Translations under genes and position numbers: made by a program | NCBI RefSeq assembly: GCF_016586355.1 | Contig: NZ_BLYI01000031.1 | Span: forward strand, 107,579-171,578 | From: Anaerostipes butyraticus | Lineage (GTDB): Bacteria > Bacillota > Clostridia > Lachnospirales > Lachnospiraceae | Reading direction: 5' to 3' | Length of the DNA: 64,000 bases | Notes under the pieces: generated by a model | What the model saw: the letters and a program-made list of their open reading frames with translations, nothing else | Database searches by the model: none | What the model was told of the DNA's origin: nothing | Part shown: positions 35,023 to 43,620 of the stretch, piece by piece | Layout: each line of letters starts with the position of its first letter | How positions within the stretch are numbered: the first letter of the stretch is position 1

Positions 35023-35046
35023 CGTTATTCTCACTTGAGAATAACG
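35023..35046 (-). promoter_or_regulatory. ModE-box-like palindrome / RNA hairpin at the ribosome site
   Basis: CGTTATTCTC (35023-35032), 4 nt, GAGAATAACG (35037-35046): a perfect 10-bp inverted repeat touching the AGGAGG of the MOSC-MogA gene. The CGTTAT...ATAACG ends and 24-bp size resemble ModE operators; as RNA it would be a stable stem next to the ribosome site. Confidence 0.5.
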
Positions 35047-35051
35047 CTTCC

Positions 35052-35086
35052 ATGAAACAAAGCGGCTTCTCACCGCTTTGTTTCAT
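35052..35086 (-). promoter_or_regulatory. Leader hairpin of the molybdenum/selenium operon
   Basis: ATGAAACAAAGCGG (35052-35065) and CCGCTTTGTTTCAT (35073-35086) form a perfect 14-bp stem with a 7-nt loop, in the leader between promoter and first gene. No T run follows on the minus strand, so it is not a simple terminator. Confidence 0.6.
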
Positions 35087-35108
35087 AATTATTCTATTAT
35101 CTGACATT

Positions 35109-35137
35109 ATTATACCAATCTTTTCACAAGAGCACAA
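35109..35137 (-). promoter_or_regulatory. Promoter of the molybdenum/selenium operon
   Basis: Minus strand TTGTGC (35132-35137), 17 nt, TATAAT (35109-35114), giving a leader of about 90 nt that holds both hairpins. Confidence 0.7.
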
Positions 35138-35168
35138 GACAAAGAAAAGCATCTTCTGATAAAAGAGT

Positions 35169-36128
35169 TCATCCCCCGATCCGGTACATCTTTTCATCTG
35201 ATGGTTTTTCCAGAAAATGATGAGAACGCGGTTTGCAAAAAACCGCTTCCCGGATCTTCTGCGCCATTTCAGTATCCGCGGCCCCCGTCCGAATCAGATC
35301 TTTTAAAGACAGCACCGGCGGATAATACAGGCAGGATTTAAGAGATCCGTCTGACAACAGTCTGATCCGGTTGCATTCTCCGCAGAAATTATGATGTAAA
35401 GCCTCGATCAATCCCAGATACCCCTGATATCCTTCCATCTGATAATAAACCGCAGGGCCGTTTCCTATCTGGGCGTCCACCTTTTTCACACTCCATCCCT
35501 TGTCCCTGATCTCCTTTAAAATCTTTTCTCCCGTCAGTTTTGGTTCTGTGTATCTGCAGGAACCCAGGGGCATCTGCTCAATCAGCCGGACTGGGATCCT
35601 GCGTTCTTTCATGATCTGAAAAAACGGCAGCAGATCCTCCATGGTATCTTCCGGCAGAATCACTTTATTGATTTTTATCGGGATGCCTGCTTCCTCTGCG
35701 GCGCAGATCCCCTGAAGCACATCAAAAAGACAGTCTTTGCCTGTAATCTGTTCATACTTTTTCTGATCCAGAGAATCAACGCTGACATTGATGCCGTCAA
35801 TCCCTGTCTGTGCCATCTGTGCCGCAAAGGATTCAAGCAGGACTCCATTGGTCGTTACGGTAACCTGGCCGGTTTTGGGAAGCGCTTTCAATTCTTTCAA
35901 AAAATCCATGATGCCCCGGCGAATCAGAGGCTCCCCTCCGGTGATTTTAAACTTCCGGATTCCCAGCTGAAGGAAAATCCGGCAGAGTTTCAGCATCTCA
36001 TCACAGGTCAGGCAGTCCAAATCCGCTGCATCAACGGGTTCAGGCCGGCAGTAACGGCAGCGCAGATTGCACTGTTCGGTAACCGATATTCGTAAATAGT
36101 CAATGTTTCTGTGAAACTGGTCTTCCAT
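35169..36128 (-). CDS. moaA: GTP 3',8-cyclase
   Basis: 319 residues. Radical SAM cluster CNLRCRYC near residue 20, TGGEPLIRRG, TTNGVLL and NVSVDSL; C-terminal second cluster HHNFCGECNRIRLLSDGSLKSCL; and the conserved Gly-Gly tail (RIGG). It starts molybdopterin synthesis by rearranging GTP. moaC, moaD and moaE are not in the window. Transcribed separately from the operon that starts downstream at 35137, after the MATE gene (24 nt gap to its stop). Confidence 0.95.
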   Translation of the reverse strand: MEDQFHRNIDYLRISVTEQCNLRCRYCRPEPVDAADLDCLTCDEMLKLCRIFLQLGIRKFKITGGEPLIRRGIMDFLKELKALPKTGQVTVTTNGVLLESFAAQMAQTGIDGINVSVDSLDQKKYEQITGKDCLFDVLQGICAAEEAGIPIKINKVILPEDTMEDLLPFFQIMKERRIPVRLIEQMPLGSCRYTEPKLTGEKILKEIRDKGWSVKKVDAQIGNGPAVYYQMEGYQGYLGLIEALHHNFCGECNRIRLLSDGSLKSCLYYPPVLSLKDLIRTGAADTEMAQKIREAVFCKPRSHHFLEKPSDEKMYRIGG

Positions 36129-36152
36129 CTTATGATCTCCTATTTTATCTCT

Positions 36153-37538
36153 CTACTGGATTTCCGATCTTGTTACATTCCTGAGCCAGATATACTTCCG
36201 GTACCGGATTGTAGTCACTGGAACTTTAATAAGTTCATCACTCATCAAAAGTACATAAACCGCCGGAACACTCCATTTCCAAACGAAAGCCGCAAGGGCT
36301 CCCAGCAGAATCGAGCATCCCCACATAGTGGAAACATCCAGGATCAGTCCAAACCTGGTATCTCCTCCCGCCCGGAAAATTCCGACGACCATTGTCGTGT
36401 TATAAGCCTGTGCAACGACAAAATACGACATAACAAGGAACATGATTTTTAAATATTCTTTGGCCTGTGCAGTCAGTGACAGAGCCGAAACGGCCAGAGG
36501 AGTCGCCGCCAGAATCAGAAGACCTCCGGCAAGTCCCATAACAACGCTCAGAACGATAAATCGTCTGGAACAGGCTTTCGCCAGTTCCATTTTCTGCTCT
36601 CCGATGGTTTTCCCCAGATAGATCGCTGTTGCATTGGAAAGTCCGAAGGCGACAACTGTTGCCAGCTGTCTTGCAACCTGAGCCACAGAATTTGCCGCGA
36701 TGGCCGCGCTTCCAAGATGTCCAAGCACTGCCGTATTGGCGGAAGTTCCGAATCCCCACATAACTTCATTTAATACAACTGGTATAGAATACACCAGAAA
36801 ATCCCGAATCAGAACTTTCTCTGTATGAAGCAGATAACGGGCTCTGACCCGGATCTCCCGGTTATAAAATCTGGCATACAGAAAAACCAGAAGAAGTTCC
36901 AGACATCTCGATATAAGAGTCGCCAGCGCCGCTCCCTGAATTCCCATGGCAGGGAACCCCAGCAGCCCGAAAATAAAAACAGAATTTAATATAATATTGC
37001 AGATAAGGGAACACAAATACACGACTGTCGCAATCATGACCCGCTCTACACTCCGCATAGTATAAAGGTAAACCTGCGTAATTCCGATGAGAATATAAGA
37101 CCAGGCAACAATCCGAAGATATTTGACGCCCTCAGCAATCACCTGGGGATCATTGGTAAAAATCTTCATTAAAAGTCCCGGGACAGTCAGCGCTGCAATC
37201 ATGAAAACGGCAGTTACCATCAGTGACGCTTTGATCCCCAGAGCAAGAATCTTTTCTATGGTCCTTCGGTCGCCTTTTCCCCAGTACTGGGCTGTCAGCA
37301 CAGTAGCTCCTGAGGTCAGCCCAAACAGAAACAGGGTCATAATGTACTGGATCTGCCCTGCCAGAGAGGCGCCGGACAGGACTTTCTCTCCAACTCGTCC
37401 AAGCATGACTACATCGGTGGCGGTAACTCCTACATTGATCAGATTCTGCAAAGCCATGGGAATGACCAGGGCAAATACAGCTTTGTAAAAAGTTTTCCAT
37501 TGAATTTTTGATTCTTTTTTCTTTTGTCTTTTTAACAT
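36153..37538 (-). CDS. MATE family efflux transporter
   Basis: 461 residues from the ATG at 37538 (GAAGGA 9 nt upstream). Twelve membrane segments in two MATE halves: FALVIPMALQNLINVGVTATDVVMLGRVGEKVLSG at the start and SIPVVLNEVMWGFGTSANTAVLGHLGSAAIAANSVA at the start of the second half. Na+ or H+ coupled exporter of drugs or metabolites, substrate unknown. The moaA gene follows closely but a functional link is not implied. Confidence 0.9.
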   Translation of the reverse strand: MLKRQKKKESKIQWKTFYKAVFALVIPMALQNLINVGVTATDVVMLGRVGEKVLSGASLAGQIQYIMTLFLFGLTSGATVLTAQYWGKGDRRTIEKILALGIKASLMVTAVFMIAALTVPGLLMKIFTNDPQVIAEGVKYLRIVAWSYILIGITQVYLYTMRSVERVMIATVVYLCSLICNIILNSVFIFGLLGFPAMGIQGAALATLISRCLELLLVFLYARFYNREIRVRARYLLHTEKVLIRDFLVYSIPVVLNEVMWGFGTSANTAVLGHLGSAAIAANSVAQVARQLATVVAFGLSNATAIYLGKTIGEQKMELAKACSRRFIVLSVVMGLAGGLLILAATPLAVSALSLTAQAKEYLKIMFLVMSYFVVAQAYNTTMVVGIFRAGGDTRFGLILDVSTMWGCSILLGALAAFVWKWSVPAVYVLLMSDELIKVPVTTIRYRKYIWLRNVTRSEIQ

Positions 37539-37694
37539 CTTTTTCATTCCTTCTCTTTTTGTACCATTACTATTATATACAAAACCGGCAAAAAGGGAAG
37601 AAAAAAAGAAGAGAACCTGAAACACTCTCCTTCTTGACTTTGCTGTAAATCAGAATCCATTCTTTGTGCTATTTTGAATAAAAAATTCAAAGAT

Positions 37695-38765
37695 TTATTT
37701 TATTTTGATGCGTGACGCTGTTTCATCTCTGATATTCATCCATAAAATCAATGCAGCCGGAAAAAGAAACAGACCGGTGACCCCGGCAAGTCTGGCTCCT
37801 GCAAACATGGAGATCAAAGCCGCCAGAGGGTGCAGTCCGATCTGTTTCCCGACAATCTTCGGTTCCAGAATGTTGCGGATCACAGTAATCACAACATATA
37901 ATATCAGGATTCCCGCCGCCAGAGAATAGTTCCCCAGAAAACCGCTGACCGCCGCCCATGGGAGAAGAATGCCTCCCGTTCCAACAATCGGAAGAATATC
38001 AAATACCGCGATTCCAAAAGAAATCCATCCCGCATAGGGAATCCGGAGCAGCCATAAGCCTGCCCATAATTGCACAAAAGTCAAAAGCATCAGCAAAGCA
38101 TAAGATTTCAGATATGCGGCAATGGTATGAAGACCGTATTTTTTCACTTTACAGCACAAATTCCATCCCTTTTCCGGAAGATTTCTCTTTAAAAACCGTA
38201 TGATCTGGTCATAATCCGCGGCAATAAAATAAGTAGCAATGATCATGACAACCCACTGAATGACCAGAGCCGGAATTTTCGCCATATATCCCGGCAGACT
38301 GCGCATGATGCCGCTGGACGCCTCAGTAAAGCCCTGTCCCAGTTTCTCCAGTATCCGGTCCACAGCTTCACCGATCTGTGCCGCCGCTGCCGGATCTTTG
38401 CGAAACGCCATCTGTTCGATCCGGTCTGATACCGCTTCCACGGCCGGCGCCATTTTGTCCTGATAAAATTCAGGAAGTTTTACCAGAAAGTCTCCTGTCA
38501 TCGGAAGGAATAATTTTACAGCCAGAATTACCGTTCCGATGATCAGTCCGTATCCCGCCGTGACCAGCAGAAGCATCGTATATTTCCTGGAAAGGGGCAC
38601 CCAGCGGAAAAACTTCTGATGAATCCTGCTTAAAATGCACGCAATCACAGCCGCTGCCGCAAATGGCAGAAACACCGGCAGAAGATATTTTACGGTCAAA
38701 AACAAAATCAGCGCGATCGTGCCATAATACGCCATATTCATAAGAAACTGTTTCTTTCTGTCCAT
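37695..38765 (-). CDS. AI-2E family transporter-like protein, YtvI type
   Basis: 356 residues with about eight membrane segments. Opening YYGTIALILFLTVKYLLPVFLPFAAAAVIACIL and closing NILEPKIVGKQIGLHPLAALISMFAGARLAGVTGLFLFPAALIL are the PurR/YtvI-like AI-2E signature. In spore formers the YtvI group is linked to sporulation. A sporulation role here is inference from family. AGGAGC before the ATG. Single gene; the 156 nt to the MATE gene hold A/T-rich sequence with no gene. Confidence 0.8.
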   Translation of the reverse strand: MDRKKQFLMNMAYYGTIALILFLTVKYLLPVFLPFAAAAVIACILSRIHQKFFRWVPLSRKYTMLLLVTAGYGLIIGTVILAVKLFLPMTGDFLVKLPEFYQDKMAPAVEAVSDRIEQMAFRKDPAAAAQIGEAVDRILEKLGQGFTEASSGIMRSLPGYMAKIPALVIQWVVMIIATYFIAADYDQIIRFLKRNLPEKGWNLCCKVKKYGLHTIAAYLKSYALLMLLTFVQLWAGLWLLRIPYAGWISFGIAVFDILPIVGTGGILLPWAAVSGFLGNYSLAAGILILYVVITVIRNILEPKIVGKQIGLHPLAALISMFAGARLAGVTGLFLFPAALILWMNIRDETASRIKIK

Positions 38766-38865
38766 AAAATCCGCTCCTTCTTTTTCTTACTATTATGGAC
38801 AGATTTCATCCTTTTGTATTCTTATCCGCAGATAATTTTAAACAAGAAATCCTTATATAACTTCA

Positions 38866-39207
38866 TTAACCATCTGCAGATGCTTCCTCTCTCCGGACAG
38901 CATACAGGTCATTCAGCGGGATTTCCATGTGAACGATTGTCAATTTTCTCATATTTTTGTCAATTTTTGAGACAAGGCCTGTCATTTTTCTGTACTCTCC
39001 ATGGCAGAAATAAATCACACTTACCATATCGTTTTTCCGAATCTTCTGAAATTCCCGGTCCAGTTCCTCCTGGTAGTCCGGCGCCAGCTCTTTCTTTGGC
39101 ACGAGGATTTTTTCTTTTCTGCGGAGCGCCTCCGGATATCCTTTTAACGCCGCAAAGGGCATAAACTGTTTTGCCCTGTCCTGACGGCACATTTTCCTAT
39201 GTTCCAC
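38866..39207 (-). CDS. YolD-like protein, partner of DNA polymerase Y
   Basis: 113 residues from a GTG at 39207, 8 nt after GGAGG and 11 nt inside the end of the polymerase gene. Earlier in-frame starts lie within the polymerase and have no ribosome site. YolD-like signature RAKQFMPFAALKGYPEALRRKEK, a charged middle, then a small beta-domain (NDMVSVIYFCHGEYRKMTGLVSKID). YolD proteins accompany UvrX/UmuC-type polymerases in Firmicutes and are thought to act with them, but their biochemistry is not settled. Coregulated by the LexA boxes upstream of the polymerase. Confidence 0.85.
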   Translation of the reverse strand: MEHRKMCRQDRAKQFMPFAALKGYPEALRRKEKILVPKKELAPDYQEELDREFQKIRKNDMVSVIYFCHGEYRKMTGLVSKIDKNMRKLTIVHMEIPLNDLYAVRREEASADG

Positions 39208-40465
39208 TCTTATGACCTCCAATCTGCCGGTTTCTTTCCAAAGTTGTGGCTCCCTCCTGCAGATCCATTCCCCGGAACAAAGCGTTCTTCCCAAACCGGT
39301 TTTTGATCTCCAGTACGGTTTTCTGGATCCGGTATTCTCTCTCCGCTTCTTCCGCATCATAAAACAGATCATACTGGCGGCAGTCTCTGTCAGACACCCG
39401 GTTAAATGTCAGGGTGATTCTCCTGACTGGAATATGAGGATTTACAATCTGTTCATACAGACCGGAAACAGCGTCCATGATCTGCCGGGAAGAATCAGTT
39501 GCAGTTCTTAAGGAAACAGTTCCGTGGGCTGACCGGTGTTCCAGGCGGTTGCTATATCCCACATGAAGTGTGACAGATTCCGTCAGCAGATTCCCGGCGA
39601 TCAGCTCCAGACAGAGGGTATCTGCCATTTCCCTTGCGATCATTCTCCCTTCTTTGAAATCATAATCACGGCTTAAGACCTGTCCGCTGGAAACAGAAGA
39701 TGCCTTCGGCTGATATGTCTTAATATCTTCCATGGTAACTGTTTCCCTGCCCCAGGCATGATCGATCAAAAGTTCTGCATCGATTCCAAACATCCGATAC
39801 AGCATATCCTCATTCGTGTGGGCAATATCTCTCATTGTGCGAATTCCAATCTTCTCCAGGCGGCTGGAAATCCCGGAGCCAATCCTCCAGAAATCCGTCA
39901 GCGGCCGGTGATCCCACAAACTCCTGCAGTAAGTATCCTCATCCAGCATGCCGATCCTGTCCGATGTATGTTTCCCTGTAATGTCCATGGCAATCTTTGC
40001 CAGGTAGAGGTTCGAACCAATTCCCGCAGCGGCCGGGATTCCCGTTGTTTTCAGGACATCTTCCATGATCTTTTTGCACAGTTCTTTTGCCGTTGCCTGA
40101 TACAGGGAAAGATAATCCGTAACATCCATAAAAACCTCATCGATACTGTAAACATGGATATCTTCCCTGGCAATATATCGAAGATAAACAGAATAAATCT
40201 CCGCGGAATAATCAATATACAGCTGCATCCGGGGCGGCGCCATAATATAGGAAATACCTCGCGGTATCTCAAAAACCCTGCATCTTCCGGGAACTCCCAT
40301 GGCCTTCATCGATGGCGATACCGCCAGACAGATGGTCTTATCGGTCCGTTCGGGATCTGCCACCACAAGATTCGTTCTCATGGGATCCAGATTCCTTTCG
40401 CGGCATTCCACCGAAGCATAAAAAGATTTCAGATCAATGCAGATATAAGTTCTTGTCTTTCCCAT
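39197..40465 (-). CDS. Y-family DNA polymerase (UmuC/UvrX-like)
   Basis: 422 residues. Palm motifs ICIDLKSFYASVECRERNLDP and YSIDEVFMDVTDYL give the catalytic acidic residues; AAGIGSNLYLAKIAMD and the helix-hairpin-helix DFWRIGSGISSRLEKIGIRTMRDIAHT follow, then a little-finger domain (HVGYSNRLEH, ITLTFNRVSD). Translesion, mutagenic DNA synthesis. Lies under a double LexA box and is coupled to the YolD-like gene, so it is part of the SOS response. Confidence 0.92.
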   Translation of the reverse strand: MGKTRTYICIDLKSFYASVECRERNLDPMRTNLVVADPERTDKTICLAVSPSMKAMGVPGRCRVFEIPRGISYIMAPPRMQLYIDYSAEIYSVYLRYIAREDIHVYSIDEVFMDVTDYLSLYQATAKELCKKIMEDVLKTTGIPAAAGIGSNLYLAKIAMDITGKHTSDRIGMLDEDTYCRSLWDHRPLTDFWRIGSGISSRLEKIGIRTMRDIAHTNEDMLYRMFGIDAELLIDHAWGRETVTMEDIKTYQPKASSVSSGQVLSRDYDFKEGRMIAREMADTLCLELIAGNLLTESVTLHVGYSNRLEHRSAHGTVSLRTATDSSRQIMDAVSGLYEQIVNPHIPVRRITLTFNRVSDRDCRQYDLFYDAEEAEREYRIQKTVLEIKNRFGKNALFRGMDLQEGATTLERNRQIGGHKSGT

Positions 40466-40485
40466 ATCATTTTCCCTCCATAAAC

Positions 40486-40536
40486 AGCAAACGTATGTTC
40501 TGATTTTATTTTAACAGAACATACGTTTGCTTTCAA
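40486..40536 (-). promoter_or_regulatory. SOS promoter with two inverted LexA boxes
   Basis: GAACATACGTTT occurs at 40517-40528 and, inverted, at 40489-40500, inside a perfect 17-bp inverted repeat (40486-40502 and 40515-40531) with a 12-nt spacer. Minus strand -35 TTGAAA (40531-40536) and -10 TAAAAT (40508-40513) are 17 nt apart, so one box fills the spacer and the other follows the -10. It fits the Gram-positive LexA consensus GAAC-N4-GTTY. Confidence 0.88.
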
Positions 40537-40538
40537 TG

Positions 40539-41579
40539 TTATTTTATGGAAGTATTATGGGCTTTGATAAAATCAGATGCTTCCTCCAGCGCATCTTTCG
40601 CCTGGTCAATGATTCCAGTCAGGCTGACAAAAGCATGATTCATTCCTCCATACCGAACCGCCTTTACCTGACATCCTGCGTCCTTTGCTTTTTTCGCAAA
40701 AGCTTCCACCTGGGGGCGAAGATAATCATATTCCGCGCTGATGATCAGCATATCCGGATAAATCGTATAATCCGGTGTTATAATTGGCGAAACCAATGGA
40801 TCTTCTTTTGAGGCCTGATCCTGGACATACAGCTTTAAAATCTGGGGCTCAAATCCACGCAGACTCTGTGCGCAGTGGCATTCCATCTCTCTCTCTGTTC
40901 CACTGTAATCTTCCAGATTCCATTTCCATCCATGGTCTTCCATTGTAAGATCAACGACCGGATAATAAAGAATCAGTCCTTTGAAAGGCTGACGCCCGGT
41001 TTCTTCATATTCCTTCTGTGCACAGGCAATCGCCATATTGCCTCCGGCACTGTCTCCGCCTACATACATTTGTTCCCGGTCAAAAAAATATGTTTCATCT
41101 GTCCTGATTTTACGGATTACCCGCAGGCAGTCCTGAATGTTTCCCGGAAACGCTGTCTCCGGTGCCAGACGATAATCAATGTTAATGACCAGTGCCTGTG
41201 TCTGACTGCTTAAATACCGGCAGAGATTCTGAAATGCCTGTGCGCATCCTCCTACGAATCCTCCGCCATGTATGTATACGACACACGGTCTTTGCTTTTT
41301 CTCTTCCTCTGTCTGCTGATCCGGTTCGGATATCCAGACTGTCACACCTTCTATCTCTTTTTCCAGATCAGAAATTCCTTCACTGATATCCACTGACGGC
41401 TGATCCGCATTGTCCCTCATATCGCCAACAGGCTCTCCCATGACATAATATGGATTTCCTGTAGTTTTTGGCGGTCTGCTGTTACGAAATTCTACAAGTT
41501 TCTGATCCAGGTACCCGATGCCTTCCGGATCTGGTACCGGCTTATATAAAACAAACGATTCTTTTTTCGTCTGACTCAA
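40539..41579 (-). CDS. Alpha/beta hydrolase (hormone-sensitive-lipase type esterase)
   Basis: 346 residues, no signal peptide. Oxyanion hole VVYIHGGGFVGG, nucleophile GDSAGGNMAIA, the acid in ISAEYDYLRPQ, and the His in GGMNHAFVSLTG. These esterases cleave short acyl esters. Fourth gene of the GntR-controlled PTS operon (20 nt after the deacetylase gene). It may deacylate an imported sugar. Its stop lies next to the SOS promoter. Confidence 0.88.
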   Translation of the reverse strand: MSQTKKESFVLYKPVPDPEGIGYLDQKLVEFRNSRPPKTTGNPYYVMGEPVGDMRDNADQPSVDISEGISDLEKEIEGVTVWISEPDQQTEEEKKQRPCVVYIHGGGFVGGCAQAFQNLCRYLSSQTQALVINIDYRLAPETAFPGNIQDCLRVIRKIRTDETYFFDREQMYVGGDSAGGNMAIACAQKEYEETGRQPFKGLILYYPVVDLTMEDHGWKWNLEDYSGTEREMECHCAQSLRGFEPQILKLYVQDQASKEDPLVSPIITPDYTIYPDMLIISAEYDYLRPQVEAFAKKAKDAGCQVKAVRYGGMNHAFVSLTGIIDQAKDALEEASDFIKAHNTSIK

Positions 41580-41599
41580 TGAAATACCCCCTGTCCTTT

Positions 41600-42412
41600 T
41601 TAAAATAAATGTGTTTCTCCTCCTTTGATCCGATGAATTTCTCCATCAACGCAAAGCCATACATCGTTTGAACCAGGATTATAAACACCCTGCATATCCG
41701 CAAAATAGATGAGATTTTCTGCGCATTTCATATAATCATAAATTTCAATGTTCGAAGCATACCAGATATCATCCCTGCCTCCGGCTTTCCGGGCAAATTC
41801 TTCTATCAGATCCCAGTTTTCATCCCGGTCGAATTCATAGCTGTGTCCCCAGACATAAAACAGCATCAGTCTCTGATCATATTCTGTATGAAGAAATTGA
41901 TCCAAATGTTCCATCAGCCGGTCATTATGATGACAGGTTGGATTCCATGCGTAAAAATCATCAGGGAGATCAAAACGATGGGTGCTCCTTGTCGTCCTTC
42001 CATACACAATTCCGCAGTTTTGCAGAAGGCCGTGCAGCTTTTGACCGTGCACCCCATTCGGATAAGAAAATCCCCGGACCGGATATCCGCTGATTTCCTC
42101 CAGGATTCTCCGGTCTGACAGGATTTCTCTGATATTTTCTTCTCCCGGCATTCTTGTCATCGTAGGATGTGTGCTTGTATGTGATGCAATTTCATGGCCG
42201 CGGTACAGACTGACCGCTTCCTCTTTTGTAATATAAGGAAGACTGTGTCCTTCTTTTTCTCCCAGATATCCGGAATTCAAATGAAAGGTTCCTTTGATTC
42301 CATTTTGATTGAGAATATCAACCAGCCTTCGGTCTGTAATTTTACCGTCATCATAACTAAGGGTTAACACCTTATAATTTCCTTCTGGAAAACAGATATA
42401 GATTCGTCTCAT
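41600..42412 (-). CDS. Polysaccharide deacetylase (NodB-type) family protein, cytoplasmic
   Basis: 270 residues, no signal peptide or anchor, unlike the exported cell-wall deacetylases. Metal site LTLSYDDGKITDRR (Asp-Asp) and HTSTHPTM (His-x3-His), then FSYPNGVHG and later RTTRSTHRFDLP. Members remove N- or O-acetyl groups from sugars. Overlaps the SGNH hydrolase gene by 4 nt, hence coupled. Likely acts on a sugar taken up by the PTS. Confidence 0.88.
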   Translation of the reverse strand: MRRIYICFPEGNYKVLTLSYDDGKITDRRLVDILNQNGIKGTFHLNSGYLGEKEGHSLPYITKEEAVSLYRGHEIASHTSTHPTMTRMPGEENIREILSDRRILEEISGYPVRGFSYPNGVHGQKLHGLLQNCGIVYGRTTRSTHRFDLPDDFYAWNPTCHHNDRLMEHLDQFLHTEYDQRLMLFYVWGHSYEFDRDENWDLIEEFARKAGGRDDIWYASNIEIYDYMKCAENLIYFADMQGVYNPGSNDVWLCVDGEIHRIKGGETHLF

Positions 42413-43620
42413 GCTGCTGTCTCCTTTTCTATGATTTTTTTCAGGACAGGCACGGCTTCTTCTGATATCACATCCCCCGCAAGAGCATTCAGATGCAGAT
42501 GATCTCCGATATCATATGCCGCATCCAGACAGGAAGCGTCAAACCGGCTGCGCACACAGGCATCAACATCCAGAAAATACGGCATCTGCCGGATCCAATG
42601 GTTTACTTGCTGCCGGACTTCTTCCCGCTGTCCATCTTCTATCTCATTATACCCTAAGAATGGAGAAATCGTTGCAGGAAGTGGAATGCTTCCGTTCTTT
42701 TCTGTCATGCAGCACAGTTTTTTTAATCCGCCGATCAGTTCCTCTGCCGTTACAGTTTCACTGATCGGGGATCCGTTCCCTGGATGGACCAGATCATTGA
42801 CGCCCTCCGCGATCAATACAATGTCCGGATGACAGGATGAAAATACATCTGTTTCGAACCGCCGGATCCCGGCTTTTCCAAAAATCGGATTCAGATTGGA
42901 AGAAGAATGATTGTCATAAAGTACGCGGTTCCCTGATATTCCTTCATTGTACAAAAGCCAGCCCGGCATGGATTCCGCAAACCTCCTTTGCAGCGCTCCT
43001 GCCCAGTATCCCTGCTGTACGATGGAATCCCCAAACGCTGCCAGGATCACAGGTTTTTCACGACTGGCAACCTCAATGCTTCTGATTCCAAAGACAACAT
43101 GCGGACTGAAATTTCTTGCTGCTGCGCGGCTGATCTTGGCTGCTTTTACTCTGCCTTTTTTTTCAAAAAACATAACATTTCCTATGTTATCACTGTGGAA
43201 TCCACAGCATCCGCTGATATGACATTCTCCGGGAAACGTCATTTTGACAGTCACCAGTTCTCCGGCTTTTACCGGCAGGAGAACCGGATCTGTCATGCAT
43301 TCCTCCCCCGGAGACAGAATCATCCCAGGAGAAGAATGAATGGTCATTGTACGGACAATGTCCGCTTTTTCGTTTGTAAAAGAATTTACAGGTTCTTCCG
43401 ATACCATCACCTGAAGATTGGAAATCGGCAGCGGCTCCTTCCCATATAAATTGGAAAGCCGGATCCGGATGCTTTCTCCATCGAGGTTGTTTCGAAATGT
43501 CATCTGCTGCGTCAAATCTGACGCAGATGCTCCGATTGGAGCATAATCCTGTACATGGCATCTCCAGACAGGATACCATCTTCTTCTGTCCTGCATCGAT
43601 CCGTTTATACTTTTCTGCAT
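42409..43620 (-). CDS. SGNH/GDSL hydrolase, cytoplasmic
   Basis: 403 residues, no signal peptide. An N-terminal beta-sandwich-like region (1-190) precedes the SGNH domain: nucleophile in AAFGDSIVQQG, GISGNR, block III IAEGVNDLVHP, and the Asp/His pair in IGDHLHLNALAGDV. The family hydrolyses acetyl and other esters on carbohydrates. It starts one base after the PTS gene stop. Confidence 0.88.
   Translation of the reverse strand: MQKSINGSMQDRRRWYPVWRCHVQDYAPIGASASDLTQQMTFRNNLDGESIRIRLSNLYGKEPLPISNLQVMVSEEPVNSFTNEKADIVRTMTIHSSPGMILSPGEECMTDPVLLPVKAGELVTVKMTFPGECHISGCCGFHSDNIGNVMFFEKKGRVKAAKISRAAARNFSPHVVFGIRSIEVASREKPVILAAFGDSIVQQGYWAGALQRRFAESMPGWLLYNEGISGNRVLYDNHSSSNLNPIFGKAGIRRFETDVFSSCHPDIVLIAEGVNDLVHPGNGSPISETVTAEELIGGLKKLCCMTEKNGSIPLPATISPFLGYNEIEDGQREEVRQQVNHWIRQMPYFLDVDACVRSRFDASCLDAAYDIGDHLHLNALAGDVISEEAVPVLKKIIEKETAA

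Noticed and set aside
35023..35137. Known Moco riboswitch
   Set aside because: The leader of about 90 nt holds only two simple stems and lacks the multi-branched Moco motif as I remember it; a covariance-model search would settle it.
34856..35197. 113-residue minus-strand frame covering the two leader hairpins
   Set aside because: Spans the operon promoter and hairpins and then runs out of frame into the MOSC-MogA gene; no ribosome site. The hairpins explain the sequence better.
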